A DNA stretch of 64,000 nucleotides from Nocardia brasiliensis IFM 10847 (lineage in GTDB: Bacteria > Actinomycetota > Actinomycetes > Mycobacteriales > Mycobacteriaceae). Shown in pieces: positions 33,683 to 41,908 of this stretch. Below the pieces are notes generated by a model, which was given only the letters and a program-made list of their open reading frames with translations, did no database searches and was not told the DNA's origin. Where the stretch lies: positions 17,640 to 81,639 of the forward strand of contig NZ_BAUA01000015.1 of assembly GCF_000710915.1 (NCBI RefSeq), read 5' to 3'. Numbering within the stretch: the first letter of the stretch is position 1; every line of letters starts with the position of its first letter. The translations under genes and the position numbers were made by a program.

Positions 33683-35323
33683 ATGGCCCATGATCGAGCA
33701 GGGCGACTCGCGCGTCCCACCGACCTGGAGGACATCGCCCACCTGGTCACGGCCTATTACAGTCGCATCCCGGATCCGTCCGATCCGGCACAGCAGGTGG
33801 TGTTCGGCACCTCCGGGCATCGCGGCTCGAGCCTGGACACCGCCTTCAACGAGGCGCATATCCTCGCGATCACCCAGTCGATCGTGGAATACCGTGCGAC
33901 GCGCGGGATCACCGGTCCGGTGTACCTGGCCAGGGACACGCACGCGCTGTCGGAGCCCGCGCTGGTCACCGCGCTCGAGGTGCTCGCCGCCAACGATGTG
34001 GTGGCGATGATCGACGCCAGGGATCGATACACGCCGACGCCCGCGCTGAGTCATGCTGTGCTGCGCCATAATCGGGGCGGCACCAAGCACCAGGCCGACG
34101 GCATCGTGATCACGCCGTCGCACAACCCGCCGCGCGACGGCGGCTTCAAATACAACCCGCCGCACGGCGGCCCGGCCGACAACACCGCCACCGACGCCAT
34201 CGCCGCGCGCGCCAACGAACTGCTGCGCAGCGGCCTGTCCGGGATCAAGCGGACCACCCTGCAGCACGCGCTGGAGACCAACGTCGAGCGCTACGACTAC
34301 CTCGGCCACTACATCGCCGATTTGCCGAACGTGTTGAACCTGGACGCGATTCGCGGCGCGGGCATCCGGCTCGGCGCCGACCCGATGGGCGGGGCGAGCG
34401 TCGACTACTGGGAGGAGATCGGGCAGCGCTACGACCTCGAGCTCGAGGTTGTCAACCCGTTCGTCGACCCCACTTGGCGTTTCATGACGCTGGACAGCGA
34501 CGGCAAGATCCGGATGGATCCGTCCTCGCGGTACGCGATGGCCTCGCTCATCGCGATCAAGGACGACTACGACCTGTCCACCGGCAACGACGCCGACGCC
34601 GACCGGCACGGCATCGTCACCCCCGACGGCGGGCTGATGAACCCGAACCACTTCCTCGCGGTCGCCATCGAATACCTGGTCGCGAACCGGATGGGCTGGG
34701 ACGCGCTCACCAAGATCGGCAAGACGGTGGTCACCTCGTCGATGATCGACCGGGTGGTCGGCGTGCTCGGCCGCGATGTGCACGAGGTGCCCGTCGGGTT
34801 CAAGTTCTTCGTGCCCGGATTGTTCAGCGGCAGCCTCGCTTTCGGCGGGGAGGAGAGCGCGGGCGCCTCGTTCCTGCGGATGGACGGCACCGTCTGGACC
34901 ACCGACAAGGACGGCATCCTGCTCGCGCTGCTCGCCGCCGAGATCGCCGCGGTCACCGGCCAGAGCCCGTCGGCGCGCTACGTCGAACTCGAAAAGCGGT
35001 ACGGCACTCCGGCCTACGCGCGGATCGACGCCGCCGCGACCCCGGAACAGAAAGCACTGCTGGCGAAGTTGACTCCGGACATGATCACCACCAAGGAGAT
35101 CGCCGGTGAGCCCATCACGTCCGTGCTCACCAGGGCGAAAGGAAACGGCGCGCCGCTGGGCGGCCTCAAGGTGACCACCGAGAACGCCTGGTTCGCCGCC
35201 CGCCCGTCGGGCACCGAGGACAAATACAAGATCTACGCGGAGTCGTTCCACGGTCCCGAGCATCTGGCGCAGGTGCAGGCGGCCGCGGAGGAAGTGGTGG
35301 GACAGGCGCTATCCGGTGAGTGA
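33683..35323 (+). CDS. pgm: Phosphoglucomutase (alpha-D-glucose-1,6-bisphosphate-dependent)
   Basis: A 546-residue protein from the ATG at 33683, with GAAGGGAGA upstream; the length matches E. coli Pgm. Motifs are FGTSGHRGSSLD near the N-terminus, the active-site serine in IVITPSHNPPRDGGFKYN, the metal loop in STGNDADADRHG, the sugar loop GGEESAGASFLRMDG, and the phosphate-binding C-terminal ARPSGTEDKYKIY. It interconverts glucose-1-P and glucose-6-P, feeding glycogen, trehalose and cell-wall sugar synthesis. The stop overlaps the MFS start by eight bases. Confidence 0.96.
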   Translation: MAHDRAGRLARPTDLEDIAHLVTAYYSRIPDPSDPAQQVVFGTSGHRGSSLDTAFNEAHILAITQSIVEYRATRGITGPVYLARDTHALSEPALVTALEVLAANDVVAMIDARDRYTPTPALSHAVLRHNRGGTKHQADGIVITPSHNPPRDGGFKYNPPHGGPADNTATDAIAARANELLRSGLSGIKRTTLQHALETNVERYDYLGHYIADLPNVLNLDAIRGAGIRLGADPMGGASVDYWEEIGQRYDLELEVVNPFVDPTWRFMTLDSDGKIRMDPSSRYAMASLIAIKDDYDLSTGNDADADRHGIVTPDGGLMNPNHFLAVAIEYLVANRMGWDALTKIGKTVVTSSMIDRVVGVLGRDVHEVPVGFKFFVPGLFSGSLAFGGEESAGASFLRMDGTVWTTDKDGILLALLAAEIAAVTGQSPSARYVELEKRYGTPAYARIDAAATPEQKALLAKLTPDMITTKEIAGEPITSVLTRAKGNGAPLGGLKVTTENAWFAARPSGTEDKYKIYAESFHGPEHLAQVQAAAEEVVGQALSGE

Positions 35324-36758
35324 CGGATCGGCCGGCGGTAGATCGAGCGTCCGGAGCGACCGCCCCGCAGCCCTGCCCATCGAGATCTGGGTGCTCGTCG
35401 GCGGCGCGTTCGTCATCGCCATCGGGTTCGGCCTGGTCGCGCCGGTGCTGCCGCAGTTCGCGCGCAGCTTCGGGGTCGGAGTGGCGGCGGCCTCGGCGAT
35501 CGTGAGCGCGTTCGCGCTGATGCGCCTGCTCTTCGCGCCGTTGAGCGGACGACTGGTGCAGCGGCTGGGTGAGCGGTCGGTGTATCTCGGCGGCCTGCTG
35601 ATCGTCGCGGTCTCCACCGGTGCCAGCGCGCTGGCCCAAGGCTACTGGCAGTTGATGGTTTTGCGGTCGCTCGGCGGGATCGGGTCGACCATGTTCACGG
35701 TGTCCTCGCTGGCGCTGGTGATTCGGATGTCGCCGCCCGCCGCGCGCGGACGGGTGTCCGGGCTGTGGTCGACCAGCTTCCTGATCGGGTCGGTCAGCGG
35801 GCCGCTGGTCGGTGGTGCGCTGTCCGGGCTCGGGCTGCGGATGCCGTTCGTGATCTACGCGGTCGCGCTGCTGGCGGTGACCGTCGCGGTGTATCTGGCG
35901 CTGCGCGATTCGCAGCTGGCCGCCCCCGAACCCGTCGGCGGCGTGCGGATGATGTCGTTCCGGGAGGCGTGGGCGCGATCGGAGTACCGCGCGGTGCTGT
36001 GGTCCAACTTCGCCAACGGCGCGGCGATCTTCGGCGTGCGGATGGCGCTGGTGCCGTTGCTCGTGGTCGAGGTGCTGCACCAGACGCCGGGCATGGCCGG
36101 GGTGGCGCTGACCGTGTTCGCCGCGGGCAATGTCGCGGTGCTCTTCCTCGCCGGCCGGTACTCGGATCGCCTGGGGCGCAAACCTTTCCTGATCGCGGGC
36201 TCGCTGGTGTGCGCGCTGGGCACGGCCGGGCTGGGTATCGCCGACACCCTGCCGTGGTTGCTCATCACGTCGTTCGTGGCCGGGCTCGGGGCAGGCATGT
36301 TCACCCCGACGCAGCAGGCCGCGGTCGCCGACATCATCGGGCCGAACGCGCGCGGCGGACCGGTGCTGGCCGGATTCCAGATGGCGGCCGACTTCGGCAC
36401 CGTGCTCGGCCCCGTCGCGGTCGGTGCGCTGGCGCAGCAGGCGTCCTACGGGCTGGCGCTGGCCGTGACCGGTGCGCTGCTCGCCGTCGCGGCCGTCGGG
36501 TGGGCGATCGTGCCGGAGCCGCTGCGCAAGCGGGCCGCCGAAGAAACGGTCGACTGTGACCACCTCTGTGGTGCGGATGGCGCCGATCATCAGTTGTCGG
36601 CCCGCGGGGACAAGGTCGATCAGGCGGTGACCGAGGTCGCGGGTGCGCCCATCGCGGACAGTGCGGTGCCGCCGGTGGCCGAACCCGCTGTCGCCGAAGA
36701 GGACCGGGCGGCGCGGCCGGGTGTGGACAGATCGCACGAGGCCACCACGGGCCGTTGA
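35316..36758 (+). CDS. MFS transporter, multidrug-resistance-type, with hydrophilic tail
   Basis: A 480-residue protein with 12 hydrophobic helices (about residues 20-405): LVGGAFVIAIGFGLVAPVLPQFARSF, FALMRLLFAPLSGRLVQRLGERSV and AGLGAGMFTPTQQAAVAD are typical of DHA1 carriers. The last ~65 residues are hydrophilic and acidic with no known domain. It starts inside the pgm stop region (8-base overlap), so it is likely co-translated with phosphoglucomutase. Substrate unknown. Confidence 0.87.
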   Translation: MSDGSAGGRSSVRSDRPAALPIEIWVLVGGAFVIAIGFGLVAPVLPQFARSFGVGVAAASAIVSAFALMRLLFAPLSGRLVQRLGERSVYLGGLLIVAVSTGASALAQGYWQLMVLRSLGGIGSTMFTVSSLALVIRMSPPAARGRVSGLWSTSFLIGSVSGPLVGGALSGLGLRMPFVIYAVALLAVTVAVYLALRDSQLAAPEPVGGVRMMSFREAWARSEYRAVLWSNFANGAAIFGVRMALVPLLVVEVLHQTPGMAGVALTVFAAGNVAVLFLAGRYSDRLGRKPFLIAGSLVCALGTAGLGIADTLPWLLITSFVAGLGAGMFTPTQQAAVADIIGPNARGGPVLAGFQMAADFGTVLGPVAVGALAQQASYGLALAVTGALLAVAAVGWAIVPEPLRKRAAEETVDCDHLCGADGADHQLSARGDKVDQAVTEVAGAPIADSAVPPVAEPAVAEEDRAARPGVDRSHEATTGR

Positions 36759-36879
36759 GGGTGCGGATGCTACCTGTGCGGGTCGTCGTTGCCTTGCGGG
36801 TCGACGCCGCATGTAGGGGTCGTCGCAGCGTGCGGGGGTGGCGCGTCGGCACCGCGGGCGTTGCGGCAGAGTGTGAGGG

Positions 36880-37617
36880 GTGAGCGAATCGCGTTCGAAC
36901 TACACCCCGCGGCCCATGTCCAGCAAGACCACGTACGCGCTGGGGGCGGTGGCCCTCGCGTTGATCGCGGTGATCGTCGTCGCGGCGCTCAACTGGGGGC
37001 ACGACGAGGCGAGTGTGCGTAACGACGGGTATGGACCGGTGCGGGACGCCTCGGTCCGGGCACAGTTGGAACCGGACGGTTCGATTCTGCTCGGGCGCGT
37101 CGACGCCAAGAAGACGATCGATATCTTCGAAGATCCGCTCTGCCCCGGTTGCGGAAATCTGGAACGCATCTACGGCCAGGAGATCGCGCAGAAAATCGAC
37201 GAGGGCAAACTGGCGGTGCGCTACCGGCTGGTGAACTTCCTGGATGCCCGTTCGCGGAGCAAGGACTATTCCAGCCGGGCGGTGGCCGCGAATCAGTGTG
37301 TCGCTGAGGGCGGTTCGGGGCCGGTGTACTCTAAGTTCCACATGGAACTGTTCACCACCAAGCGACCGAGCGAGGGCGGTGCGGATCTGAGCAACGACGA
37401 ACTCGCCGCGCTCGCCCGGGTTGCGGGCGCGCCGGAGTCGCAGTTGCAGTGCGTAGCCACCGGTGCCCGGGTCGATCAGGCCAAGGTCACCGCCACCGCC
37501 GCGACCGCGGCGCTCGGCGAGGCGCTCGACGGCACAGCGGCGACTCCCGCGGTGTTCGACGGCAAGACGAAGATCGATGTGAGCAACGCGGACTGGGTGG
37601 ATGTGCTGACCCGGTAG
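36880..37617 (+). CDS. Membrane-anchored DsbA-like thioredoxin-fold protein
   Basis: A 245-residue protein with a short cytoplasmic start, one membrane helix (TYALGAVALALIAVIVVAALNW, about residues 18-40) and an extracytoplasmic DsbA-like domain. The redox motif is DPLCPGCGNLER (CPGC), and C-terminal cis-Pro is expected in ATPAVFDG. It most likely catalyses disulfide formation in exported proteins, as mycobacterial DsbA/F-like proteins do. A partner VKOR is not in the window. Confidence 0.88.
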   Translation: MSESRSNYTPRPMSSKTTYALGAVALALIAVIVVAALNWGHDEASVRNDGYGPVRDASVRAQLEPDGSILLGRVDAKKTIDIFEDPLCPGCGNLERIYGQEIAQKIDEGKLAVRYRLVNFLDARSRSKDYSSRAVAANQCVAEGGSGPVYSKFHMELFTTKRPSEGGADLSNDELAALARVAGAPESQLQCVATGARVDQAKVTATAATAALGEALDGTAATPAVFDGKTKIDVSNADWVDVLTR

Positions 37618-37718
37618 TGGTGAGTGCCCGATTGTGTCATTGGCCCGCGCCGCATGTGGCTGTGTAGCTAGGCTTTTCGAATACGGTCAATTGTCCGAGT
37701 CCGCCCGAAGGATGAACG

Positions 37719-38522
37719 ATGACGAGTTCCGAGTCGGCGCCCGTTGATTTCGACGTGAGCAAGCCGAGCATCTCGAGAGTCTACGACGCGCTACTCGGTG
37801 GCAAGGATTTTTATCCGTCCGACGAGCGAGTCATCGAACATCTCCGGCAAACGATGCCCGACGTGGACGAACTGGCGAAGCTGAATCGCGCCGCACTCGG
37901 TCGTGGTGTCAAATACCTGGCCGGAAAGGCAGGCCTGAAGCAGTATCTCGACCTCGGCGCCGGGCTGCCCACCATGGAGAACACCCACCAGGTGGCGCAG
38001 GCGTTCCAGCCGGACGCAAAAGTCGTTTATGTCGACAAGGACCCGATCGTATTGGCGCACGGGCGGGCGTTACTCGGTGACAACGGTCAAACTCGGGTCA
38101 TCACCGCTGATTTGCGCGATCCGGCGGCCGTGCTGGCGCATCCCGATGTGCAGAAGATGATCGATTTCACCGAACCGGTGGCGATCCTGCTCGTCGGCAT
38201 GCTGCACCACCTACACGACGACGAAGATCCGGAAGGCGTTGTCGCCGGATACCTGGACGGGGTGCCGGCCGGCAGCCATTTGTTCGTCACGCACTTCCTC
38301 GACAACGGCCCCGAATCGCGGGCGCTGGAGCGGTCGTTCCTCGAATTCCTCGGCACCGGACGCTTCCGGACCGAAGCGGAGATCCTCCGGTTGTTCCGTG
38401 GTTTCGAACTCGTCGAGCCCGGCCTGGTGCCGCTGAGCAATTGGCAGCCGGACACTATCGTGCGCGATCCCCTTCCGTTGGTGGAGCAGATCATCGTCGG
38501 CGGAATAGCCGTCAAGTCCTGA
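37719..38522 (+). CDS. SAM-dependent methyltransferase, DUF574 (Methyltransf_19) family
   Basis: A 267-residue actinobacteria-specific methyltransferase family protein. The family opens with DVSKPSISRVYDALLGGKDFYPSDERV, has a SAM-binding DLGAGLPTMENTH and VVYVDKDPIVLAHGRALL, and ends with FRGFELVEPGLVPLSNW. Members are numerous in Nocardia, Streptomyces and Frankia, with no confirmed substrate. Intact length. The repeat array starts immediately downstream. Confidence 0.9.
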   Translation: MTSSESAPVDFDVSKPSISRVYDALLGGKDFYPSDERVIEHLRQTMPDVDELAKLNRAALGRGVKYLAGKAGLKQYLDLGAGLPTMENTHQVAQAFQPDAKVVYVDKDPIVLAHGRALLGDNGQTRVITADLRDPAAVLAHPDVQKMIDFTEPVAILLVGMLHHLHDDEDPEGVVAGYLDGVPAGSHLFVTHFLDNGPESRALERSFLEFLGTGRFRTEAEILRLFRGFELVEPGLVPLSNWQPDTIVRDPLPLVEQIIVGGIAVKS

Positions 38523-39035
38523 GTCCGAGGGCCGAGCCGGACGCACCACCCGTCACGGCCCGGCCCGCCCGGCGCGCGATCCGACTCCCAGAGTTCCCCG
38601 GGACCGCGGCGCCGAGCATTCGGGTGGTTCCGGGGCGCCCCAGCGGGTTCGACGGCACCCGGTTGGTTTCAGGGCATCCAGTGGGTTCCGGGGCCGAGCC
38701 GTCGCATGCTGCGAGGGCTCGGCCCGCTCGACGGGCCATCCGGCTTCCCCAGCCGGCCGGATAGCCGCTGTCGAGCATTCGGTTGGTCTGTGCGGTGTGA
38801 TCTGTTGTGCGGCCGAAAGTTCCGTTGTCAGGCAAGGCCGGCGACTCCACCAGTCGCCGGCCCGGCCTGCTCGACGGCGCCGGCCCGGCTTCCCCAGTAA
38901 CCCGGGACTGCTGCGCGTCGAGATTTCGGGTGGTCGGTGGGCGGGGCGTCGACTCCGGTTGCCGACGCCCCGGCCCGGCTGCTCGACCGCGGGAACCGTT
39001 GCCTCGTCACCACGGATCCGTGCCGGTCGAACTCG
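38523..39035. repeat. Hairpin-bounded repeat array, three copies, 143-159 bp apart
   Basis: Three copies of a ~75-base element begin at 38562, 38721 and 38864. Each opens with GGCC(C/T)G, carries (in copies 2 and 3) GGCTTCCCCAG, and ends with CGAG(C/A)(A/T)TTCGG followed by TTGG/GTGG. Between and after them lie strong hairpins: 38691-38725 (10-bp plus 5-bp stem), 38836-38862 (11-bp perfect stem) and 38943-38971 (9-bp stem). A weaker fourth copy seems to fade into the end of the HNH gene. No reading frame is conserved between copies. Confidence 0.7.
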
Positions 39036-39039
39036 TGGT

Positions 39040-40443
39040 TCAGTACGCGGTGTCGACCGCGGGAGTTGCTGTGTCATCGGGGATTTCGTCCTCCGGGGTA
39101 ATCCGGCACAGTTGCCGATGGACCAGGACGTGACCGCGCAGGGGATAGGCGATATCGTCGGCCAACGAGCGGGGGCTCGCCTCGACGGTCGGTGCTTGCG
39201 CGGTGGGCGCGTCGGAATCGTTGTGCGGGAACAGGTATCGCGCACCTTCGCGCGTAGTCGTCTGCTGCGCGCCGGTGGGCGTGGTCCACTGCAGCCGGTC
39301 GGCCTCGGCCAGCCAGGTCGCCCACGGCACTTTTCGCTTGTCCACCAACACTTTCAAGCGGTGGTGCCGGGTGCACAGTGTCGTCACATCGGCGCGGGTG
39401 GCGGGGGAGCGATGGTGTGCTAGTTCGGATTCCGCCGCGGGCATCACACAATTCGGGAACCGGCACATGCCATCGAGGGCGCGCACCTCGCGCGCCAATC
39501 GCGGTGTGTACGCGACCTGTTCGGCGGCGACCGGCTCCTCGGCGTCCGACCGCTCCGGAATCACTTGGAACCGAGCATGTTCGGCGACCATCCGCGCCAG
39601 CGCCGCATCGATCGGGCCGTAACCGGCCAGGAACGCCGGCGCCTCCGTCATGCCGAGCAGCGTGTCCGCCGGAATACCGATCTGGATCAGCGGCCGCCGC
39701 GGCGGCTGTGCCACCTCCCGCTTCGGACATCGTTCGCCACGTCCGCACGTGCACCGCAATCGTCCCGAACCGTCCGCCAACGCCACCAGTGCATCCGCGC
39801 GCCGCTGCGGCATCGTCCGCGGGTCCGCCGAACACACCTGCAAACTCATCTCCCGCAGCCGCATCGCCACCGTCTGCGCGCCCGGCGCGGGCAACACCCC
39901 GTCGAACACCGCCATGCTGTCCTGGATCGCCCGAATCCGCACGTCCCGATCGTCCTGACGCCGCTCCCGCCGCCGTTGCGCGCCAACCGGATCCAACCGC
40001 GCCACCCATCGCCGCGCCGTCTGCCGCAGCCGCACCGGCGTGGTCCGGGTCGCGGTCTCCAGCAACCGCGGCTCCAACTCGTCGAGCACCTCCCTGGCCA
40101 CCGCGCGCGTGCTATCGATCACCACCCGCACCTTCGCCAGATCGATCCGCCCCGCCGCGAACTCCGCTCGCGTGCGCGGCAACCACCCCTCCAGCGCCAA
40201 CCCCACATCGATCATCGCGGCGACCGACCCCTCGTCGACCTGGACCGCCATCGCCGCTTCGGTCGCCGCGAACTCACCCGCCCGCACCCCACCCGGCCCG
40301 GGCTCCGCACTCGACGCCCGATGCCGCCGATACAACTCGCGTACCGCGAACACCTCCGCCGCCTGCGCCGCCGCAGCAGCCCCATGCGCCGTCCGAAGGG
40401 CCTCGATCAACCCCTCATCGCTCATGGCCTGAAAGTCCATCAC
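39040..40443 (-). CDS. DUF222/HNH endonuclease-like protein (13E12 repeat family)
   Basis: About 467 residues from a GTG at 40443, with GGAGG ten bases upstream; an ATG at 40467 is possible. DUF222 occupies the N-terminal ~310 residues (ALRTAHGAAAAAQAAEVFAVRELYRRH onward). The C-terminal HNH region shows ALDGMCRFPNCVMPAAE, ELAHHRSPATRADVTTLC and TRHHRLK, giving two Cys pairs and the HH ligands. The 13E12 family is repeated in mycobacterial genomes and associated with mobile DNA; nuclease activity is not proven. It lies between the repeat array and a tRNA gene. Confidence 0.9.
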   Translation of the reverse strand: MMDFQAMSDEGLIEALRTAHGAAAAAQAAEVFAVRELYRRHRASSAEPGPGGVRAGEFAATEAAMAVQVDEGSVAAMIDVGLALEGWLPRTRAEFAAGRIDLAKVRVVIDSTRAVAREVLDELEPRLLETATRTTPVRLRQTARRWVARLDPVGAQRRRERRQDDRDVRIRAIQDSMAVFDGVLPAPGAQTVAMRLREMSLQVCSADPRTMPQRRADALVALADGSGRLRCTCGRGERCPKREVAQPPRRPLIQIGIPADTLLGMTEAPAFLAGYGPIDAALARMVAEHARFQVIPERSDAEEPVAAEQVAYTPRLAREVRALDGMCRFPNCVMPAAESELAHHRSPATRADVTTLCTRHHRLKVLVDKRKVPWATWLAEADRLQWTTPTGAQQTTTREGARYLFPHNDSDAPTAQAPTVEASPRSLADDIAYPLRGHVLVHRQLCRITPEDEIPDDTATPAVDTAY

Positions 40444-40589
40444 CGAGGAACCGCCTCCTTCGAACATGCGTTCGAGTCTACGACCCGCAAACCCCCTCCG
40501 CCACCCCCAATTCAAGGCGATTTGGCCGCCACCACACCCGTGGTGTAACTTCGTTCAGGCAGTCAGGGAAACCTGAAAGCAACCCACTC

Positions 40590-40662
40590 GGGGCTATGGC
40601 GCAGCTGGTAGCGCACCACACTGGCAGTGTGGGGGTCAGGGGTTCGAGTCCCCTTAGCTCCA
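40590..40662 (+). tRNA. tRNA-Ala (anticodon GGC)
   Basis: A complete 73-nt cloverleaf. The acceptor GGGGCTA pairs with TAGCTCC (one G-T), the D-stem is GCGC/GCGC, the anticodon stem CCACA/TGTGG holds loop CTGGCAG with anticodon GGC (codon GCC), and the T-arm is AGGGG-TTCGAGT-CCCCT. The discriminator is A, and the 3' CCA is not encoded. It is in a terminator-ended transcription unit of its own. Confidence 0.95.
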
Positions 40663-40673
40663 CCGAATCGAAG

Positions 40674-40704
40674 GCTCGTGCTCGCAAAGAGCGCGAGCTT
40701 TTTT
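40674..40704 (+). terminator. Intrinsic terminator after tRNA-Ala
   Basis: A 10-bp stem (GCTCGTGCTC / GAGCGCGAGC, one G-T pair) with a GCAAA loop is followed by six Ts. The clearest rho-independent terminator in the window. Confidence 0.9.
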
Positions 40705-40720
40705 CGGTTCCGCGTGTCTT

Positions 40721-40739
40721 GTGGGGGCGCAGCCCCCAC
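40721..40739. repeat. GC-rich hairpin preceding the 82-bp repeats
   Basis: GTGGGGGC-GCA-GCCCCCAC, a perfect 8-bp stem. It opens a stretch of GGGCTTCGCCCCCGG-like sequence often seen in actinobacterial intergenic repeats. Confidence 0.6.
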
Positions 40740-40759
40740 GCCCCGCCCGGCGGGCTTCG

Positions 40760-40965
40760 CCCCCGGACCCCCTCCCTTGTCGACCTGTCCCGGTTGGTGT
40801 CCAGCCTCTGTTTTGCCCGGCTCGCCAGTCCCGATGCCGCGCCCCCGGACCCCCTCCCTTGCCGACCTGTCCCGGTTGGTGTCCAGCCTCTGTTTTGCCC
40901 GGCTCGCCAGTCCCGATGCCGCGCCCCCGGACCCCTCTCTTGTCGACCTGTCCTGGTTCGTATCC
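40760..40965. repeat. 82-bp tandem repeat, about 2.5 copies
   Basis: Unit boundaries at 40760, 40842 and 40924 give a period of exactly 82. The first two units differ by a single base (GTCGAC versus GCCGAC), and the third diverges after about 40 bases. The units carry no frame that looks coding and lie directly between the tRNA terminator and the XRE-TPR remnant. Confidence 0.85.
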
Positions 40966-41190
40966 ATCGCGGACAACCGCTGCGTCGCGGTCCTCGATTT
41001 CGGCGATGACTTCGGATGCGTGCCAGTAGTTCGAGGGGCGAGGCGTCCTGCGGTGACGGCGGCCAGCGTGACGTTCGCCGCTTCGTCCGGCTTGTCGGCC
41101 GCGACCAGGGCGAGTCTCAAATCCAGGTTGGCTGAGGCGATTCGGCGGGCCGGACTCCTGTGGAGAACGACTCTTCCGCGTTGACGTCCA
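40955..41190 (-). pseudogene. C-terminal remnant of an XRE-type regulator with TPR tail, frameshifted
   Basis: Minus-strand translation gives NLDLRLALVAADKPDEAANVTLAAVTAGRLAP (41130-41034). It then continues in another frame as SNYWHASEVIAEIEDRDAAVVRDGYE. These halves fit the TPR-like C-terminus of actinobacterial XRE regulators. The break lies in a GGGG run at 41035-41038, where one inserted base would restore the frame. The HTH part of the gene is gone. It could also be a sequencing error in a homopolymer, but loss of the N-terminal half still makes it a remnant. Confidence 0.6.
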
Positions 41191-41407
41191 GCAGAGTTGG
41201 CGCGGTGCATCGAGTGTAGGACTGTCATGCGTTCGCGCGAGCGGAGATTGGCACAGCGGGCTGCGGTTGAAGCAGCTAAAGTCCGCGGGTGTGCTCGGGC
41301 ATCCCCGGCCGCTGGTGATGCGCGGGGTGCGGGCCTCTCGGCCGATATCCCGGAACTGTCGGGAGTGGTGTCGCGAGACTGTGCGATGCTCGCGAGGGTG
41401 GTTGTAC

Positions 41408-41429
41408 TGATTGCTAAACTCGGCAATCA
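41408..41429. promoter_or_regulatory. Operator-like palindrome upstream of arsR gene
   Basis: TGATTGC, eight bases, GCAATCA: a perfect 7-bp inverted repeat about 54 bases before the ArsR start, the size and symmetry expected of an ArsR/SmtB site. The same TGATTGC half-site recurs upstream of the PEPCK gene. Confidence 0.5.
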
Positions 41430-41482
41430 AGGGAGTATCATCAATTTCGGCGCCTATCGGCAGCGGAAGGAGCGGTGTGCGC

Positions 41483-41812
41483 ATGCCTGGAGTGCAACGA
41501 CCGCTCTATCAGATGAAGGCCGACTTCTTCAAGACCCTCGGCCATCCGGTGCGTATTCGTGTACTGGAACTTCTCAGCGAGCGTGAGCGCGCGGTGTCGG
41601 AGATGCTCGCCGAGATCGGCGTCGAGCCGGCCAACCTGTCGCAGCAGCTGTCGATTCTGCGTCGTGCCGGGCTGGTCACCGCGCGCCGTGAAGGGCTCTC
41701 GGTGACCTACGAACTCACCACTTCCGATGTCGCCGAACTGCTCGCCACCGCCCGGGCGATCCTCACCGGGGTGGTCGCGGGCCAGGTCGAAGCGTTGGAG
41801 CGGCCCGCGTAA
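41483..41812 (+). CDS. ArsR/SmtB family transcriptional regulator
   Basis: About 109 residues from the ATG at 41483, with AAGGAG ten bases upstream. The winged helix is evident: LYQMKADFFKTLGHPVRIRVLELLSERERAVSEMLAEI, then EPANLSQQLSILRRAGLVTARREGLSVTYEL. No Cys-x-Cys metal site of the ArsR type is visible and there are no cysteines in the DNA-binding helix, so it may sense something other than metals. It precedes the PEPCK gene by 96 bases and probably controls the PEPCK/SulP/DUF5313 unit. Confidence 0.9.
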   Translation: MPGVQRPLYQMKADFFKTLGHPVRIRVLELLSERERAVSEMLAEIGVEPANLSQQLSILRRAGLVTARREGLSVTYELTTSDVAELLATARAILTGVVAGQVEALERPA

Positions 41813-41853
41813 CCCAGTCCGAAGCCCGTGGGGGTGGGTGTGTGCGTGGTCAC

Positions 41854-41890
41854 TGATTGCAGCTTTTCTAAACTAATTACCTAGTAGTTT
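41854..41890 (+). promoter_or_regulatory. AT-rich promoter region of the PEPCK operon
   Basis: TGATTGC (41854-41860) is followed by an inverted repeat AAACTA-N9-TAGTTT (41870-41890). This is the most AT-rich stretch of the neighbourhood, directly before the ribosome site AAGGAG. It probably contains the promoter and a regulator site; which protein binds is inferred. Confidence 0.45.
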
Positions 41891-41908
41891 TACAAAGGAG
41901 AACTCGCC

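Noticed and set aside
33410..35263. A 617-codon minus-strand frame antisense to phosphoglucomutase
   Set aside because: Shadow of the highly conserved pgm gene; no hydrophobic or catalytic pattern of its own.
35166..36812. A 548-codon minus-strand frame antisense to the MFS gene
   Set aside because: Arg/Gln/His-rich shadow frame with no domain; the opposite strand carries a clear transporter.
40760..40965. The 82-bp tandem repeat as a CRISPR array
   Set aside because: The units abut with no spacers, are too long for CRISPR repeats, and there are no cas genes anywhere in the window.
40590..41190. An integrated element at tRNA-Ala
   Set aside because: No integrase gene and no duplicated tRNA 3' end was found within the window.
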